From the NCBI RefSeq assembly GCF_003031585.1, contig NZ_PWAA01000061.1, positions 124,001 through 188,000 of the forward strand: 64,000 bases of DNA. The letters are read 5' to 3'. The notes beneath the pieces are model-generated. The model had not been told where the DNA came from, did no database searches, and saw only the letters and a program-made list of their open reading frames with translations. Numbering within the stretch: position 1 is the first letter of the stretch; every line of letters starts with the position of its first letter. Positions 1-9,056 of the stretch are shown here, piece by piece. The translations under genes and the position numbers were made by a program. The stretch comes from Thalassobius sp. I31.1. GTDB lineage: Bacteria > Pseudomonadota > Alphaproteobacteria > Rhodobacterales > Rhodobacteraceae.

Positions 1-55
1 ATTCAGCCAGCGGCAAAGCGGCTGAGAGAACCGGGGTCTGCTCGATTAACATCAT
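1..55 (-). CDS. GTA head-tail connector gp6, N-terminal fragment
   Basis: Reading leftwards from the ATG at 55-53 gives 18 codons beginning MMLIEQTPVLSAALPLAE before the window edge. A purine-rich ribosome site (CGGAGA) lies just upstream. This start resembles the N-terminus of gp6 in Rhodobacter-type gene transfer agents, a connector that joins the capsid portal ring to the tail. It follows the major capsid gene in the expected GTA order. The rest of the gene lies outside the window. The identity rests on the short N-terminus and on synteny. Confidence 0.7.
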   Translation of the reverse strand, partial: MMLIEQTPVLSAALPLAE

Positions 56-224
56 AGAAATCTCCGAAATTCTGCCCCTCCGGCCCGGAACACTGGGCCT
101 TCTGAAAAGACGCGCGCCACCCATATCGCCCGAACGGAGGGGAGCAGCTGGAAAACATGGAAATATGCAGCGCGCGCCGCGTGTCAGAACAGGCCTTCGC
201 CCGACCTGACACTCTTCGCAGTGA

Positions 225-1406
225 TCAGCTCACCGCGAATTTCAGCAGTTTGATCGCTGCAAAATCGCTGACGTCACCGCCAACACGTTTGGTTGCAAAG
301 AACAGAACATGCGGTTTGGCAGAAAACGGATCACGCAACACACGCAGATCCGGGCGTTCCGCCACGGTGTAACCGGTAGAAAAATCACCGAAAGCAATCG
401 CATGAGCGTCCGAAGCAATATCCGGCATATCTTCCGCAATCAGAACCGGATAGCCCAGCAGACGGGCTGGCTCGCCTGCGGTCAGACCATCTGTCCAGAG
501 GAAGCGACCATCCGCATCCTTCATTTTACGCACAACACCAGCCGTCTTGGAATTCATCACAAAAGACGCATTCGCGCGATATTCCGCACCCAGGGCATAG
601 ACCAGATCCAGAATAGAATTTGCCGGGTTCGCACCGTCAAAATCACCATCCGCACCCGTCGCAATATAACCAAGATTGCCCCAGGACCAGGTGCTGTCTT
701 CAACGATGGTGTGGTTCAGAACACCGCGCGGTTTGTCGACACCATCCCCGTTGATAAAGGCCGCAGCTTCCGCACGGGCGAATTTATCCGCAATGCGACC
801 AGCCAGCCAGCCTTCAATATCAAACGCAGCATCATCCAACAGACGCTGGGATGCTTTGGGCAGTGCAGACAGTTCGTGCAGCGCAATGGAAATACGGTCA
901 AACTGCGGGGATGCGGTTTCAGTGACTGTGCCCACTTCATCCGCCCAGCCAGCGCCAAGTTCAGTGTGATCCACCAGCACATCGTAAGATGTCGCTTCAA
1001 CATTCACCACATTCGCAATGGAACGCAGAGAGGCCGAAGACTTCAGCACAGACATAATCGTATCCGATGTCTGCGGGTCCACAAGGTAACCACCATCAGC
1101 CGCCACTGCGGTGCTCATGGATTTGCCTTCGATCTCAAGGCCACGCATCGCGTCCTCGTCACCGGACCGCAGATAAGCGTTGAAAGCCTTTTGATGCGGC
1201 ACCTCGGCCTCGGCAGATGCGGAGAGGGCGGGACGCCCGGTGATCACAGATTTACGTTCAAACATAGTCAGCCTGTCTTCCTGTTGTTGAAACTTTGAAT
1301 TGATGTCGCTCATGAACCCCTGCAGCGCGGTTTTCACCTCCGCCACCGGGGAGATATCACCAGACAGAATCTCTCCGTCCCGTGACGTCGTCTCGGATTT
1401 CTTCAT
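225..1406 (-). CDS. GTA/HK97-fold major capsid protein (gp5)
   Basis: This 393-residue protein forms the shell of the gene transfer agent particle. The first ~60 residues are charged and helical, like the delta/scaffold region that the neighbouring protease removes in HK97-type capsids. The rest carries HK97-fold features: the MSTAVAADGGYLVDPQ segment near residue 100, LHELSALPKASQRLLDD, and FINGDGVDKPRGVL. The length fits the GTA family. It lies downstream of the protease, as in R. capsulatus. The ATG at 1406 is preceded by AAGGAAA. Confidence is high for the fold and for GTA rather than ordinary prophage origin. Confidence 0.95.
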   Translation of the reverse strand: MKKSETTSRDGEILSGDISPVAEVKTALQGFMSDINSKFQQQEDRLTMFERKSVITGRPALSASAEAEVPHQKAFNAYLRSGDEDAMRGLEIEGKSMSTAVAADGGYLVDPQTSDTIMSVLKSSASLRSIANVVNVEATSYDVLVDHTELGAGWADEVGTVTETASPQFDRISIALHELSALPKASQRLLDDAAFDIEGWLAGRIADKFARAEAAAFINGDGVDKPRGVLNHTIVEDSTWSWGNLGYIATGADGDFDGANPANSILDLVYALGAEYRANASFVMNSKTAGVVRKMKDADGRFLWTDGLTAGEPARLLGYPVLIAEDMPDIASDAHAIAFGDFSTGYTVAERPDLRVLRDPFSAKPHVLFFATKRVGGDVSDFAAIKLLKFAVS

Positions 1407-1493
1407 TCATATTTTTCCTTATTCTGATGTGGTTACATGAATTACCTCATGTAACCCTTCAGGAGGTTCAGCCCCCGCAGCCGCCCGTCCGGG

Positions 1494-2063
1494 TCAGCCT
1501 TCAGGGCCGGAGTGAAGGATCTGACGGGCCGCTTCAATTGCCCCCGCCAGTTCCCACAGATCATCATGCTCAGAGGTCGCACCCTTCGCCCCGATCCGCG
1601 CTTCCGGCAGCATCGGGAAGGTCACAAGCGACACCTCCCAAAGCTCCAGTTCATGCAGAAGCCGCTGGCCTCTGTCGTTCTTTGTGGCCTTCTGTGTGCG
1701 ATAGCCAATCGACAAACCGTCAATCGCCCCCGCCTCAATCAGCGCCGCTGCCTCGCGGCCCTTTTCGACCTCATCCAGAAGGCGGCCCTTCACATAAAGG
1801 CCCTTTTCATCTTCCCGGATGTCATCCCAGGTGCCGATGGGCTGCGCCGGATCATGCTGCCAGAGCATCTTCACATTGCGCCCCTTCGCCTGTAGCGCTT
1901 TCAGCGAGGCCGCATAAGCCCCGCGTTGCACCACATCGCCGCCCTTATCCGGCACACCGAAATACGACGCATAGCCTTCAATCGTAATGCCATCCGTCAG
2001 GGTCACAGCCCCGTCCGCCCGGCAGAATTTCACTTCCAGCCCGGATTTGCTCTCAAAATTCAT
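1494..2063 (-). CDS. GTA HK97-family prohead protease (gp4)
   Basis: This serine protease of about 189 residues matures the capsid. The likely catalytic His lies in MLWQHDPAQPIG and the likely Ser in GLSIGYRT, in the order typical of the HK97 prohead protease family. Other family features are the N-terminal ITIEGYASYFGVPDKGGD and the domain core KGLYVKGRLLDEV. I chose the ATG at 2063, preceded by GGAAAG, over an in-frame GTG at 2081 because of the ribosome site. It sits between gp3.5 and the capsid gene. Confidence 0.92.
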   Translation of the reverse strand: MNFESKSGLEVKFCRADGAVTLTDGITIEGYASYFGVPDKGGDVVQRGAYAASLKALQAKGRNVKMLWQHDPAQPIGTWDDIREDEKGLYVKGRLLDEVEKGREAAALIEAGAIDGLSIGYRTQKATKNDRGQRLLHELELWEVSLVTFPMLPEARIGAKGATSEHDDLWELAGAIEAARQILHSGPEG

Positions 2064-2083
2064 GCTCTTTCCTTCCGCCACGC

Positions 2084-2332
2084 CTATTTCGGCACCGCAT
2101 CAATGATTGACGTCACACCCTGGGCGAGGATCACCCCGACGACACTGTAAACTGTCAGCCAAAGCCGCTTTTCCAGACGCTCAATCATCATCTCGATCCG
2201 GCCAAGCCGTTCGCCAAGCGCATCAAACTGCATCTGATTGACCCGTTCATTGGCATCAATCCTGGCCCGCGCCGCATCAAAGCTGTCGTATAAAAACCGC
2301 GATCCTGTCTGTTTCCCCGGCGTTTCACTCAT
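2084..2332 (-). CDS. GTA gp3.5-like small membrane-anchored protein
   Basis: This 82-residue protein sits at the gp3.5 position, between portal and protease, and its start overlaps the end of the portal gene by 8 nt. Residues ~20-58 are charged and likely form a coiled coil (ERVNQMQFDALGERLGRIEM). Residues ~60-78 are a hydrophobic helix (LTVYSVVGVILAQGVTSII). The small membrane protein at this place is conserved in Rhodobacterales GTA clusters, but I know of no defined role. The call rests on synteny and shape. Confidence 0.75.
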   Translation of the reverse strand: MSETPGKQTGSRFLYDSFDAARARIDANERVNQMQFDALGERLGRIEMMIERLEKRLWLTVYSVVGVILAQGVTSIIDAVPK

Positions 2333-3503
2333 CGCTGTCCACCCGCTTTGGCAGGCCCAGCAGGCTGCGTTTCTCAGCCTCTGTCAGGAAATCCGCATCC
2401 GCGATGCGACGCCATTGCGCCTCACGCTCCCCAGACAGCGCCGGCACCTGATCCAGATCCGGCTGCAACGTCACCTGTTCTCCAGCAATCCCCGACAGCC
2501 ATTCTGAAATCGTCGCCGTCACTTTGGTCGCCAATGGCAGAACCGTCAGACGATAAAACGCCCGGTGCGCTTCCTGATAATTCGCATAGGTCGCATCACC
2601 CGGAATGCCCAAAAGCATCGGCGGCACACCAAAGGCTACGGAAATTTCCCGCGCGGCCGCCTCTTTCGTCTTCTGGAATTCCATATCAGACGGGCTGAAC
2701 CCCATGGGCTTCCAGTCCAGCCCCCCTTCCAGCAACATCGGGCGCCCGGCATTCGCCGCGCCCTGGTGATAACTCGCCATATCCGATTGCAGACGTTCAA
2801 ACTGATCCTGGCTCAGCTGGCCTTCACCCCCGGAATAGACAAACGCCCCCGACGGGCGCGCCGCATTGTCCAGCAGACCTTTGGACCAGCGGCTGGCGGC
2901 ATTATGCACATCAATCGCACTGGCAGCCGCCTGCATAGGCGACAGACCGTAATGGTCATCCTGTGGGTGAAACGTCTTGATATGACAGATGGGCTGAATG
3001 TTCCCGGTCATGTCAAACCGGTGCCGACGCCCGCCAACCGCGTATTCATAGGCCACCGGCCAGCCATCCGTGCCCGGCACCACATTCATCCGATCCGAGC
3101 GCAGAACATGCAGCTCCGCCGCCTGGCCTTCCTCATCCGGCACAACTTCGAGATAGCCATTCCCCGACAAAAGCATCTGGCCATACAGCGCCTCAAACAA
3201 TTCCGCACGCCCCTGGCCCGCATTCGGTCGTCGTACCAGATCCAGCACCGGGTGCTGTTCAAACCGCTGATCCGCATTCTGTAACACCAAAGGCAACGCC
3301 GCCGCCGCTTCCGCAATCAACTTGACCGAACGAAACCCCACGGGATTGCCGGTAAACCCGGCCTTCGTCAGGCTCACCACATCCCGCGGGCTCCAGGCCA
3401 CGCGGCCAGACATGCCGCGCTGCATTGCAATCACCGGACCCGCCGCCGAGGCTTTGACCTCCGCCGCGCCACGCGCTGATTTTCTCAAAAAATCAAATAC
3501 CAT
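2325..3503 (-). CDS. GTA phage portal protein, HK97 family (gp3)
   Basis: This 392-residue portal protein would form the dodecameric DNA entry ring of the GTA capsid. Recognisable portal features include LTKAGFTGNPVGFRSVKLIAEA near the N-terminus, VLDLVRRPNAGQGRAELFEAL, and IHNAASRWSKGLL-type and SVAFGVPPMLLGI segments in the C-terminal half. Its end overlaps gp3.5 by 8 nt, which suggests translational coupling. The length matches the family. Confidence 0.93.
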   Translation of the reverse strand: MVFDFLRKSARGAAEVKASAAGPVIAMQRGMSGRVAWSPRDVVSLTKAGFTGNPVGFRSVKLIAEAAAALPLVLQNADQRFEQHPVLDLVRRPNAGQGRAELFEALYGQMLLSGNGYLEVVPDEEGQAAELHVLRSDRMNVVPGTDGWPVAYEYAVGGRRHRFDMTGNIQPICHIKTFHPQDDHYGLSPMQAAASAIDVHNAASRWSKGLLDNAARPSGAFVYSGGEGQLSQDQFERLQSDMASYHQGAANAGRPMLLEGGLDWKPMGFSPSDMEFQKTKEAAAREISVAFGVPPMLLGIPGDATYANYQEAHRAFYRLTVLPLATKVTATISEWLSGIAGEQVTLQPDLDQVPALSGEREAQWRRIADADFLTEAEKRSLLGLPKRVDSDE

Positions 3504-3565
3504 AGAGCTCGCTCCTCATGTGATTCATCTGGCCGCACCAGTTCAGGCGTGATCGATGGATCACC

Positions 3566-3594
3566 CCATTTCATCTTGCTGAAAATACTCAAAT
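3566..3594. repeat. Dispersed repeat, family B copy 1
   Basis: The short gap between terminase and portal holds TTTCATCTTGCTGAAAATACTC. The same arrangement, TTCATCTTG, a few bases, then AAATACTC, recurs at 29633-29653 inside nnrDE. A weaker match with the GGGGGCCAGCCCCC palindrome lies at about 36580-36620. The placement between genes suggests an extragenic repeat rather than coding sequence. Confidence 0.5.
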
Positions 3595-3601
3595 TCTACG
3601 C

Positions 3602-4876
3602 TTACAGGCTGCGCACCTGTGGCCGCCTGTAGCTGGCTGCCGGATCAATCATCAGGGCCTGCAAAGCCCAGACAAGCGCGTCAACACGGTCCGGGCTGCC
3701 AGGGCTTGCGTACCCCCGCGCGCTCATCAGACACATCTGATCCTCAAGCCGGCCCAGCCCCCGGACATGCCGCACACGTCCCTGTTCATACAGCGCCGCG
3801 ACAGGTTCTGCCCGGGCAACCTTGCCCCGGCTGGCCCGCACCCCGGTATAGGGCACCAGCGGGTCGATCTGACGAATGATGGTTTCCACCATATCACCAC
3901 CCTGATTGACCTCCGCCACCAGGCGTTCAGCCCCAAATTCATCCCGTGCACTGATCGCCGCCTGCGCCCATTCCATGGGCGAACTGGCCGAAACAGATGC
4001 ATCCTTCAGAACCCAGGCCCGCCAATCCTGCGGCGCGCCCTGCGTCACGACGCCAGCCACAATAATCCCGCAATCATCCGATCCCGCATGTCCCGTCACC
4101 GGCGGATCCACCGCCACGACCACCCGGTCAAACTCCGGCACGCTTTCGCAGCGCGCGCCTTCAATCATCTCCTGCGTCCAGAGCGCCCCTTCCGCATCCT
4201 GCAAAAGCACCCCGTCCAGCTCCTGCCGCCCCAGCCGTGTGCCCGCATAACGCGCCCGGATCTCTTCAATGAAACTATCCGCAAGATATGCCCTGTTCGC
4301 CTCTGTCGGCGCGTGGGTCATCACCGTTGACGGGTTCTCCATCAGGGATTTCAGCACCGGCACATTGCGTGGCGTCGTCGTCACGCATTGGCGCGGCATA
4401 TCCCCCAGCCGCAGGGCAAACTGCAGCATGTCCCAGCTTTCCTGGGACTTCTTCCATTTCGCCAGCTCATCAACCCAGGCCGCATCAAATTGCGGCCCCC
4501 GCAGGTTCTCAGGTTCATGCGCCGAAAATGCCTGGGCCATCGCGCCATTGGGCCAGATCAGCTGGCGTTTGCCCGCATGCCATTCCGGGCGTCGATCTGC
4601 AGGGGAACAGGCCATAATCCCGCTGTCCCCGAAAATCATCACATCCCGCACCTGATCAAAGGTTTCCCCCACCAGCGCCACACGGCCTGACCGCCCGGCA
4701 TCCAGTGGCTTGTCACCCTCGACCTCGTTGCGCACCCATTCGGCCCCAGCACGGGTCTTGCCCGCACCACGCCCGCCAAGACACAGCCATGTCCGCCAGT
4801 CCCGCCCGTCTTCACAGGTCTCCGGCGGCAGTTGGTGCGGCAACGCCCAGAACTCAAACAAAAAAGGAAGCGCCAT
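3602..4876 (-). CDS. GTA terminase large subunit (gp2)
   Basis: This DNA-packaging ATPase/nuclease fills GTA capsids. From the ATG at 4876 it is 424 residues long. The Walker A motif GGRGAGKT is at residues 34-41, a Walker-B-like FDAAWVDE follows, and the RNase-H-like nuclease domain starts at VVVAVDPPVTGHAGSDD. The ATG at 4876 has a good ribosome site (GGAGAGG, 8 nt spacing). The frame stays open upstream to 5077, and family members usually carry ~10 more residues (the LSEIGEEAL segment is present), so a non-ATG start such as TTG at 4942, overlapping gp1, is possible. Confidence 0.92.
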   Translation of the reverse strand: MALPFLFEFWALPHQLPPETCEDGRDWRTWLCLGGRGAGKTRAGAEWVRNEVEGDKPLDAGRSGRVALVGETFDQVRDVMIFGDSGIMACSPADRRPEWHAGKRQLIWPNGAMAQAFSAHEPENLRGPQFDAAWVDELAKWKKSQESWDMLQFALRLGDMPRQCVTTTPRNVPVLKSLMENPSTVMTHAPTEANRAYLADSFIEEIRARYAGTRLGRQELDGVLLQDAEGALWTQEMIEGARCESVPEFDRVVVAVDPPVTGHAGSDDCGIIVAGVVTQGAPQDWRAWVLKDASVSASSPMEWAQAAISARDEFGAERLVAEVNQGGDMVETIIRQIDPLVPYTGVRASRGKVARAEPVAALYEQGRVRHVRGLGRLEDQMCLMSARGYASPGSPDRVDALVWALQALMIDPAASYRRPQVRSL

Positions 4877-4895
4877 CAGCGCTTCCTCTCCAATC

Positions 4896-5243
4896 TCACT
4901 CAGAAACTCTTCCTGTTCCTGAGGCGTCGCGCAGGCAAGCAAGCCTGCGCCCGATCTCAATTCGTGCCTTTCCGAGATCAAGCGCATATCCGGCGCCATC
5001 CCGGGCAACACCTTTAAGTTTTGCTCTGCGCTCTTCAAGTTTCTGCCCCTCTTTGACGAAATAGCCCAGCGTCTCATTGTAAGACGCCAGTTCCTTTTTC
5101 ACTGCGCTGTCAACCGGCCCCCCGCCCGCTTCCAGCAACCTGATCCGATCCTTCAGAACTTTTTCTGCGCCACGGAACACGATTTCAGCCGACGAAAGAA
5201 TCCCTTCTGCCGACTGCCCTTTTTCGGGTGTAATATCTACCAT
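4896..5243 (-). CDS. GTA small terminase-like protein gp1
   Basis: This protein of about 115 residues is first in the GTA order, directly upstream of the large terminase. It is rich in charged helical sequence (ILSSAEIVFRGAEKVLKDRI; KEGQKLEERRAKLKG). The R. capsulatus counterpart gp1 has been identified as the GTA small terminase, which recognises DNA for packaging. I chose the ATG at 5243 because translation from further upstream gives an atypical Cys-rich stretch. The assignment depends mainly on position and shape. Confidence 0.7.
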   Translation of the reverse strand: MVDITPEKGQSAEGILSSAEIVFRGAEKVLKDRIRLLEAGGGPVDSAVKKELASYNETLGYFVKEGQKLEERRAKLKGVARDGAGYALDLGKARIEIGRRLACLRDASGTGRVSE

Positions 5244-5454
5244 TGTGTCGTTAACCCGCCTCTCATGCTGACCGCACGAGCAGAAACAGAAAAGCGGCGC
5301 CAGGATTGATCCCGTGCCGCTTACCCACTTCTTCCAGCTTGTCACAAGTTGTACATTGGACCGTTCGATAAGTCAAGCGAAATACACGCATAGGGTGAGT
5401 GCGCAAGATGTAAGAAATATTTCACACATCAAAATAAAAGACTGACTTTAAACG

Positions 5455-5503
5455 ATTTCTTTGAAAGCAATCGGCCCGGAGTATTTGAAATACTCCGGGC
5501 CGA
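5455..5503. repeat. Two-hairpin palindromic element, family A copy 1
   Basis: Between mltG and the GTA cluster lies a perfect 16-bp inverted repeat (arms 5471-5486 and 5488-5503, core CCCGGAGTATTT). It is preceded by a partly palindromic GATTTCTTTGAAAG block. The same two-part layout recurs at 10903-10947 and 35187-35231. It lies just past the 3' end of mltG. No clear T-run follows, so it may be an extragenic palindrome with transcript-end or mRNA-stability effects. Confidence 0.65.
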
Positions 5504-5525
5504 AAGCGATCAGATCACCTCAAAA

Positions 5526-6701
5526 TCAGTTCCCTGCCGCAGCCGCTTCTTCCGCGCGCTGCGCTTCAATCTCGCGCCATTTCGCGACATTGGCGTTATG
5601 TTCCTGCAAGGTCCGCGCAAAAGCGTGCCCGCCGGTGCCATCCGCCACAAAGAAGATGAAATCCGTTTCATCCGGATTCAGCGCCGCCTCAATCGCGGCT
5701 TTGCCGGGGTTTGCAATCGGTGTGGGTGGCAAACCATCAATCACATAAGTATTCCACGGTGTTTCCCGGCGCAGTTCAGACTGGCGAATGCCCCGCCCCA
5801 GCGATCCCTGCCCCTGTGTAATGCCGTAGATCACGGTCGGGTCGGTTTGCAGACGAATACCCTGGTTCAGACGGTTGACAAAGACACTGGCCACCATCGG
5901 GCGTTCAGACCCGACACCGGTTTCTTTTTCGATGATCGACGCCATGATCAGCGCTTCCTGGGCATTCGCATAAGGCAGACCTTCTGCACGGGCCTCCCAG
6001 GTTTCTGCCAGGACACGTTCCTGATCGGCGACCATCTGCGCGATCAGTTCATTGCGATCCATGCCCACACGCACATCTTCACCAAGCGGTGCCAATGTGC
6101 CTTCTGCAGGCACTTCAGCAATCTCGCCGGACAGGAAATCCGCGTTCTTCAGAGCTTCCACAATCTGCCAGGATGTAATCCCTTGCGCCATGGTAATCCG
6201 GTAGCGCACAGACGGATCTTCGCGCACTTCCGTATAGGCCGCAGGGACTTCATCCTCAGCCGGGTTGAAACTGACAAGTTCAACATAGCGGCTGGTTTCA
6301 GGATCAAGTTCGTTCACCTCAACCTTTGCCCGCAGAATACCAATGCGATAGTTGATTTCCGTGCCGCAGGTCGACCGCCCGGAACCAGTCACAACCTCAT
6401 TGATCTCCTGCATAGACGCCCCTGCCGGCACCAGAAAGCTGCCGGCTTTCAGCAGATGCGCACGGCCAGAGTATTGCGCCCCGGCCGCAAAGATCGAACG
6501 CGACGACACAGCGCTCTGTGCCTCCAGGCTATCCGCCACATCTTTCATGTCAGACCCGCCCTCAACGCGCAGACAGATCGCCTGCGCCAGCGGACCAGGG
6601 GCCTCATATTGCTTCTTGCCCCAGGCCACAACAGCGACCCCGGCAAAACTCAGAACCCCGATCAGGGTCAGCGCATTGGCTGCGATGTGGCGTGCAAACA
6701 T
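5526..6701 (-). CDS. mltG: Endolytic murein transglycosylase MltG
   Basis: This is a 391-residue YceG-family lytic transglycosylase that cleaves nascent peptidoglycan glycan strands at the inner membrane. An N-terminal membrane anchor (residues ~8-27) precedes the LysM-like and catalytic regions. The catalytic glutamate is in ASIIEKETG. Other family motifs are RLQTDPTVIYG, ETPWNTYVIDGLPPTPIANPG and FVADGTGGHAFARTLQEHN. Its ATG overlaps the fabF stop by one base (TGATG), so the two are co-translated. fabF-mltG is a common pair in alphaproteobacteria. Confidence 0.96.
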   Translation of the reverse strand: MFARHIAANALTLIGVLSFAGVAVVAWGKKQYEAPGPLAQAICLRVEGGSDMKDVADSLEAQSAVSSRSIFAAGAQYSGRAHLLKAGSFLVPAGASMQEINEVVTGSGRSTCGTEINYRIGILRAKVEVNELDPETSRYVELVSFNPAEDEVPAAYTEVREDPSVRYRITMAQGITSWQIVEALKNADFLSGEIAEVPAEGTLAPLGEDVRVGMDRNELIAQMVADQERVLAETWEARAEGLPYANAQEALIMASIIEKETGVGSERPMVASVFVNRLNQGIRLQTDPTVIYGITQGQGSLGRGIRQSELRRETPWNTYVIDGLPPTPIANPGKAAIEAALNPDETDFIFFVADGTGGHAFARTLQEHNANVAKWREIEAQRAEEAAAAGN

Positions 6702-7963
6702 CAGTCGCGGACCTTCCCGACCACCAGCGACGCATTGGTGCCACCAAAGCCAAAGCTGTTGGACAGCGCGACGTTGATCTCACGTTTCACGGCTTTCAGC
6801 GGGGCCAGATCCAGCGGGCTGTCCACCGCAGGGTTTTCCAGGTTCAGGGTTGGCGGTGCCACCTGATCGCGGATCGCAAGGATACAGAAGATCGCCTCAA
6901 CCGCACCAGCCGCGCCCAGAAGGTGGCCAATTGCGGATTTGGTGGAAGACATGGTTGCGGTATTCGCGGCATCGCCCATCAGACGCTCCACAGCACCCAG
7001 TTCAATCGTATCCGCCATGGTGGATGTCCCATGCGCATTGATGTAATCAATATCACCTGGGGCCACACCCGCACGTTTCAGGGCCGCAGACATGGAACGG
7101 AAGCCACCATCCCCATCAGAAGAAGGTGCTGTGATGTGATAGGCATCACCGGACAGACCATAACCCAGAACCTCGGCGTAAATCTTCGCGCCACGGGCTT
7201 TTGCGTGTTCATATTCTTCCAGAACAACAACCCCTGCGCCTTCGCCCATAACGAAACCATCACGGTCACCATCATAAGGACGGCTTGCCGCGGCAGGATC
7301 ATCCCCACGCTTGGTGGACAGCGCCTTACAGGCGTTAAAGCCCGCAATACCGATCTCAGAAATCGGGCTTTCTGCACCACCGGCCAGCATCACATCCGCA
7401 TCATCCAGCATGATCAGACGCGCCGCATCACCAATTGCGTGGGCACCTGTGGAACAGGCCGTTACAACCGCGTGGTTCGGGCCTTTAAATCCGTAACGAA
7501 TACCAACCTGACCAGAAATCAGGTTGATCAGCGCGCCAGGAATAAAGAAGGGCGACACACGGCGCGGGCCTTTTTCTTTCAGCAGAACCGCAGTGTCCGC
7601 GATCGAAGAGAGGCCCCCGATGCCAGAGCCAATCATCACACCCGTGCGCAGGCGGCTTTCTTCATCTTCAGGCGTCCAGCCCGCGTCTTTCACAGCCTGA
7701 TCCGCAGCCGCCATACCATAAAGGATGAAATCATCGACCTTACGGCGTTCTTTCGGGGCCATATAGGCGTCCGGGTTAAACGTGCCGTCAGAGCCATCCC
7801 CAAACGGGATTTCACAGGCATATTTCGTGGTCACACGTTCCGGATCAAAACGGGTGATCGGCCCGGCCCCGGATTGGCTGTCCAGAATTCTTTCCCAGGT
7901 GGTGTCTACACCATCCCCAAGCGGGGTAACCATGCCAAGACCTGTGATAACAACGCGACGCAT
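6701..7963 (-). CDS. fabF: Beta-ketoacyl-ACP synthase II
   Basis: This 420-residue condensing enzyme elongates fatty acyl chains with malonyl-ACP. The Cys-His-His triad is visible: active-site Cys in VTACSTGAHAIGDA, His in INAHGTSTM, and His in KSAIGHLLGAAGAVEA. The C-terminal NSFGFGGTNASLV is also typical. It lies downstream of acpP, fabG and fabD on the same strand, with two acetyltransferase genes between. Length and start (MRRVVITGLGMVTPLG) match the family. Confidence 0.97.
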   Translation of the reverse strand: MRRVVITGLGMVTPLGDGVDTTWERILDSQSGAGPITRFDPERVTTKYACEIPFGDGSDGTFNPDAYMAPKERRKVDDFILYGMAAADQAVKDAGWTPEDEESRLRTGVMIGSGIGGLSSIADTAVLLKEKGPRRVSPFFIPGALINLISGQVGIRYGFKGPNHAVVTACSTGAHAIGDAARLIMLDDADVMLAGGAESPISEIGIAGFNACKALSTKRGDDPAAASRPYDGDRDGFVMGEGAGVVVLEEYEHAKARGAKIYAEVLGYGLSGDAYHITAPSSDGDGGFRSMSAALKRAGVAPGDIDYINAHGTSTMADTIELGAVERLMGDAANTATMSSTKSAIGHLLGAAGAVEAIFCILAIRDQVAPPTLNLENPAVDSPLDLAPLKAVKREINVALSNSFGFGGTNASLVVGKVRD

Positions 7964-8065
7964 ATGCCTGCCCTTTTTTCAGTTGTTTCCTTGCGAGTTC
8001 ATAACTTGCCTGCCCCCCCGGGGGCAAGGGCCTGCTGCGGTGGAGGAAGGGTTTCGGCAGGAAAA

Positions 8066-9043
8066 CTACACTTCCGACGCCGACCCGGCCTTGTCAGGCT
8101 TCCGTTCCATCAGAATAAGCTGCGCACCCTGATATTCTGCACGCCGCAATTCCCTGTATCCCGCCTTGCGGGCCAGATGGAGAGAGGCCGCATGGCCAAC
8201 CTCAATCATACAAACAGTCCGCATCCCGTTACTGCAGTCATCCATTCGCAAATGAGCGGCCAGAACAGCCTCCGACCCATAGCCTTTCCCTGAAAATTCA
8301 GGCGCAATCACCCAGCCACATTCCGGCGAGACATCAAAGTCACTCCCAAGCCCGCGTTCGCCATAAAAGAACCCAACCTGCCCGACCACGGCACCGCCGC
8401 CACGTTCCTCAATCACCCAATTCCCAAACCCATTGGATTTCCAGGACTCCAGGTTCTTTTCCCAGGCCTCGCGACATCTTTCGCGCGAGCGCGGCACACC
8501 ACCAATAAAACGCACAACCTCAGGATCCGCCCAGATCGCAGCATAGGTTTCAAAATCGCTCTCACGCGGTAGGCGCAGGATCAGACGATCCGTTTCCACA
8601 TCCGAAAACCATCTGAACTGCCTGCCATAGCCTTCCATACAAGCGTAAATGTCGAAATCAATCATCAGTCCGCGATCCACCACCAGCTTCAGCACATCAG
8701 GCTCAAGGTGAACGCCTCCGGTTTGTTCCTCAAGGAACAAGCCACAAAAAACATCGGCCCGATCGCTATAAGCCAGCAGATCCGCCCAGACAGACAGATC
8801 ATCGCTCAGCCCTTCGAACAACTCCCGGAGCTGACCGTTCAGATCCCCCGGCGCACGGCGCTCTGCCCTGAGTGTCCACCCGCCCATCTTCGCGACCCGT
8901 GTTCGGCCAGACCGAAACTGCCGCACATCCCCCCTGCGTTCCTCCCGATGCCCTTTTTTCCCAAGCCGCTGCGAAACATAATCCGGATCAAGATCATCTC
9001 CGAAAAAGCGAAGACATGCTGCAGTCTCTTCAAGTTCTGGCAT
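8066..9043 (-). CDS. DUF4279-like domain fused to a GNAT acetyltransferase
   Basis: This 325-residue protein has two parts. Residues ~1-135 look like a DUF4279 domain (ACLRFFGDDLDPDYVSQRLG; later VDRGLMIDFDIY), a small domain of unknown function usually encoded alone. Residues ~150-315 are a RimJ/RimL-type N-acetyltransferase (ETDRLILRLP; acetyl-CoA loop EFSGKGYGSEAV; ASLHLARKAGY). The reading frame is continuous through the junction. The substrate is unknown. A read-through fusion of two former neighbours is a fair alternative. It lies between fabF and a second GNAT gene. Confidence 0.75.
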   Translation of the reverse strand: MPELEETAACLRFFGDDLDPDYVSQRLGKKGHREERRGDVRQFRSGRTRVAKMGGWTLRAERRAPGDLNGQLRELFEGLSDDLSVWADLLAYSDRADVFCGLFLEEQTGGVHLEPDVLKLVVDRGLMIDFDIYACMEGYGRQFRWFSDVETDRLILRLPRESDFETYAAIWADPEVVRFIGGVPRSRERCREAWEKNLESWKSNGFGNWVIEERGGGAVVGQVGFFYGERGLGSDFDVSPECGWVIAPEFSGKGYGSEAVLAAHLRMDDCSNGMRTVCMIEVGHAASLHLARKAGYRELRRAEYQGAQLILMERKPDKAGSASEV

Positions 9044-9056
9044 TCAATTTCCTCAA

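Noticed and set aside
3..212. Minus-strand frame of 69 codons between capsid and gp6
   Set aside because: It overlaps the true gp6 start at 55, has no ribosome site, and the composition is not protein-like.
309..1298. Plus-strand open frame of 329 codons
   Set aside because: It is antisense to the GTA capsid gene and has Arg/His-rich shadow-like composition.
6518..8293. Long plus-strand open frame (591 codons) opposite mltG and fabF
   Set aside because: It is the antisense of two clearly recognised genes and shows no family features; high GC at third positions leaves such shadow frames open.
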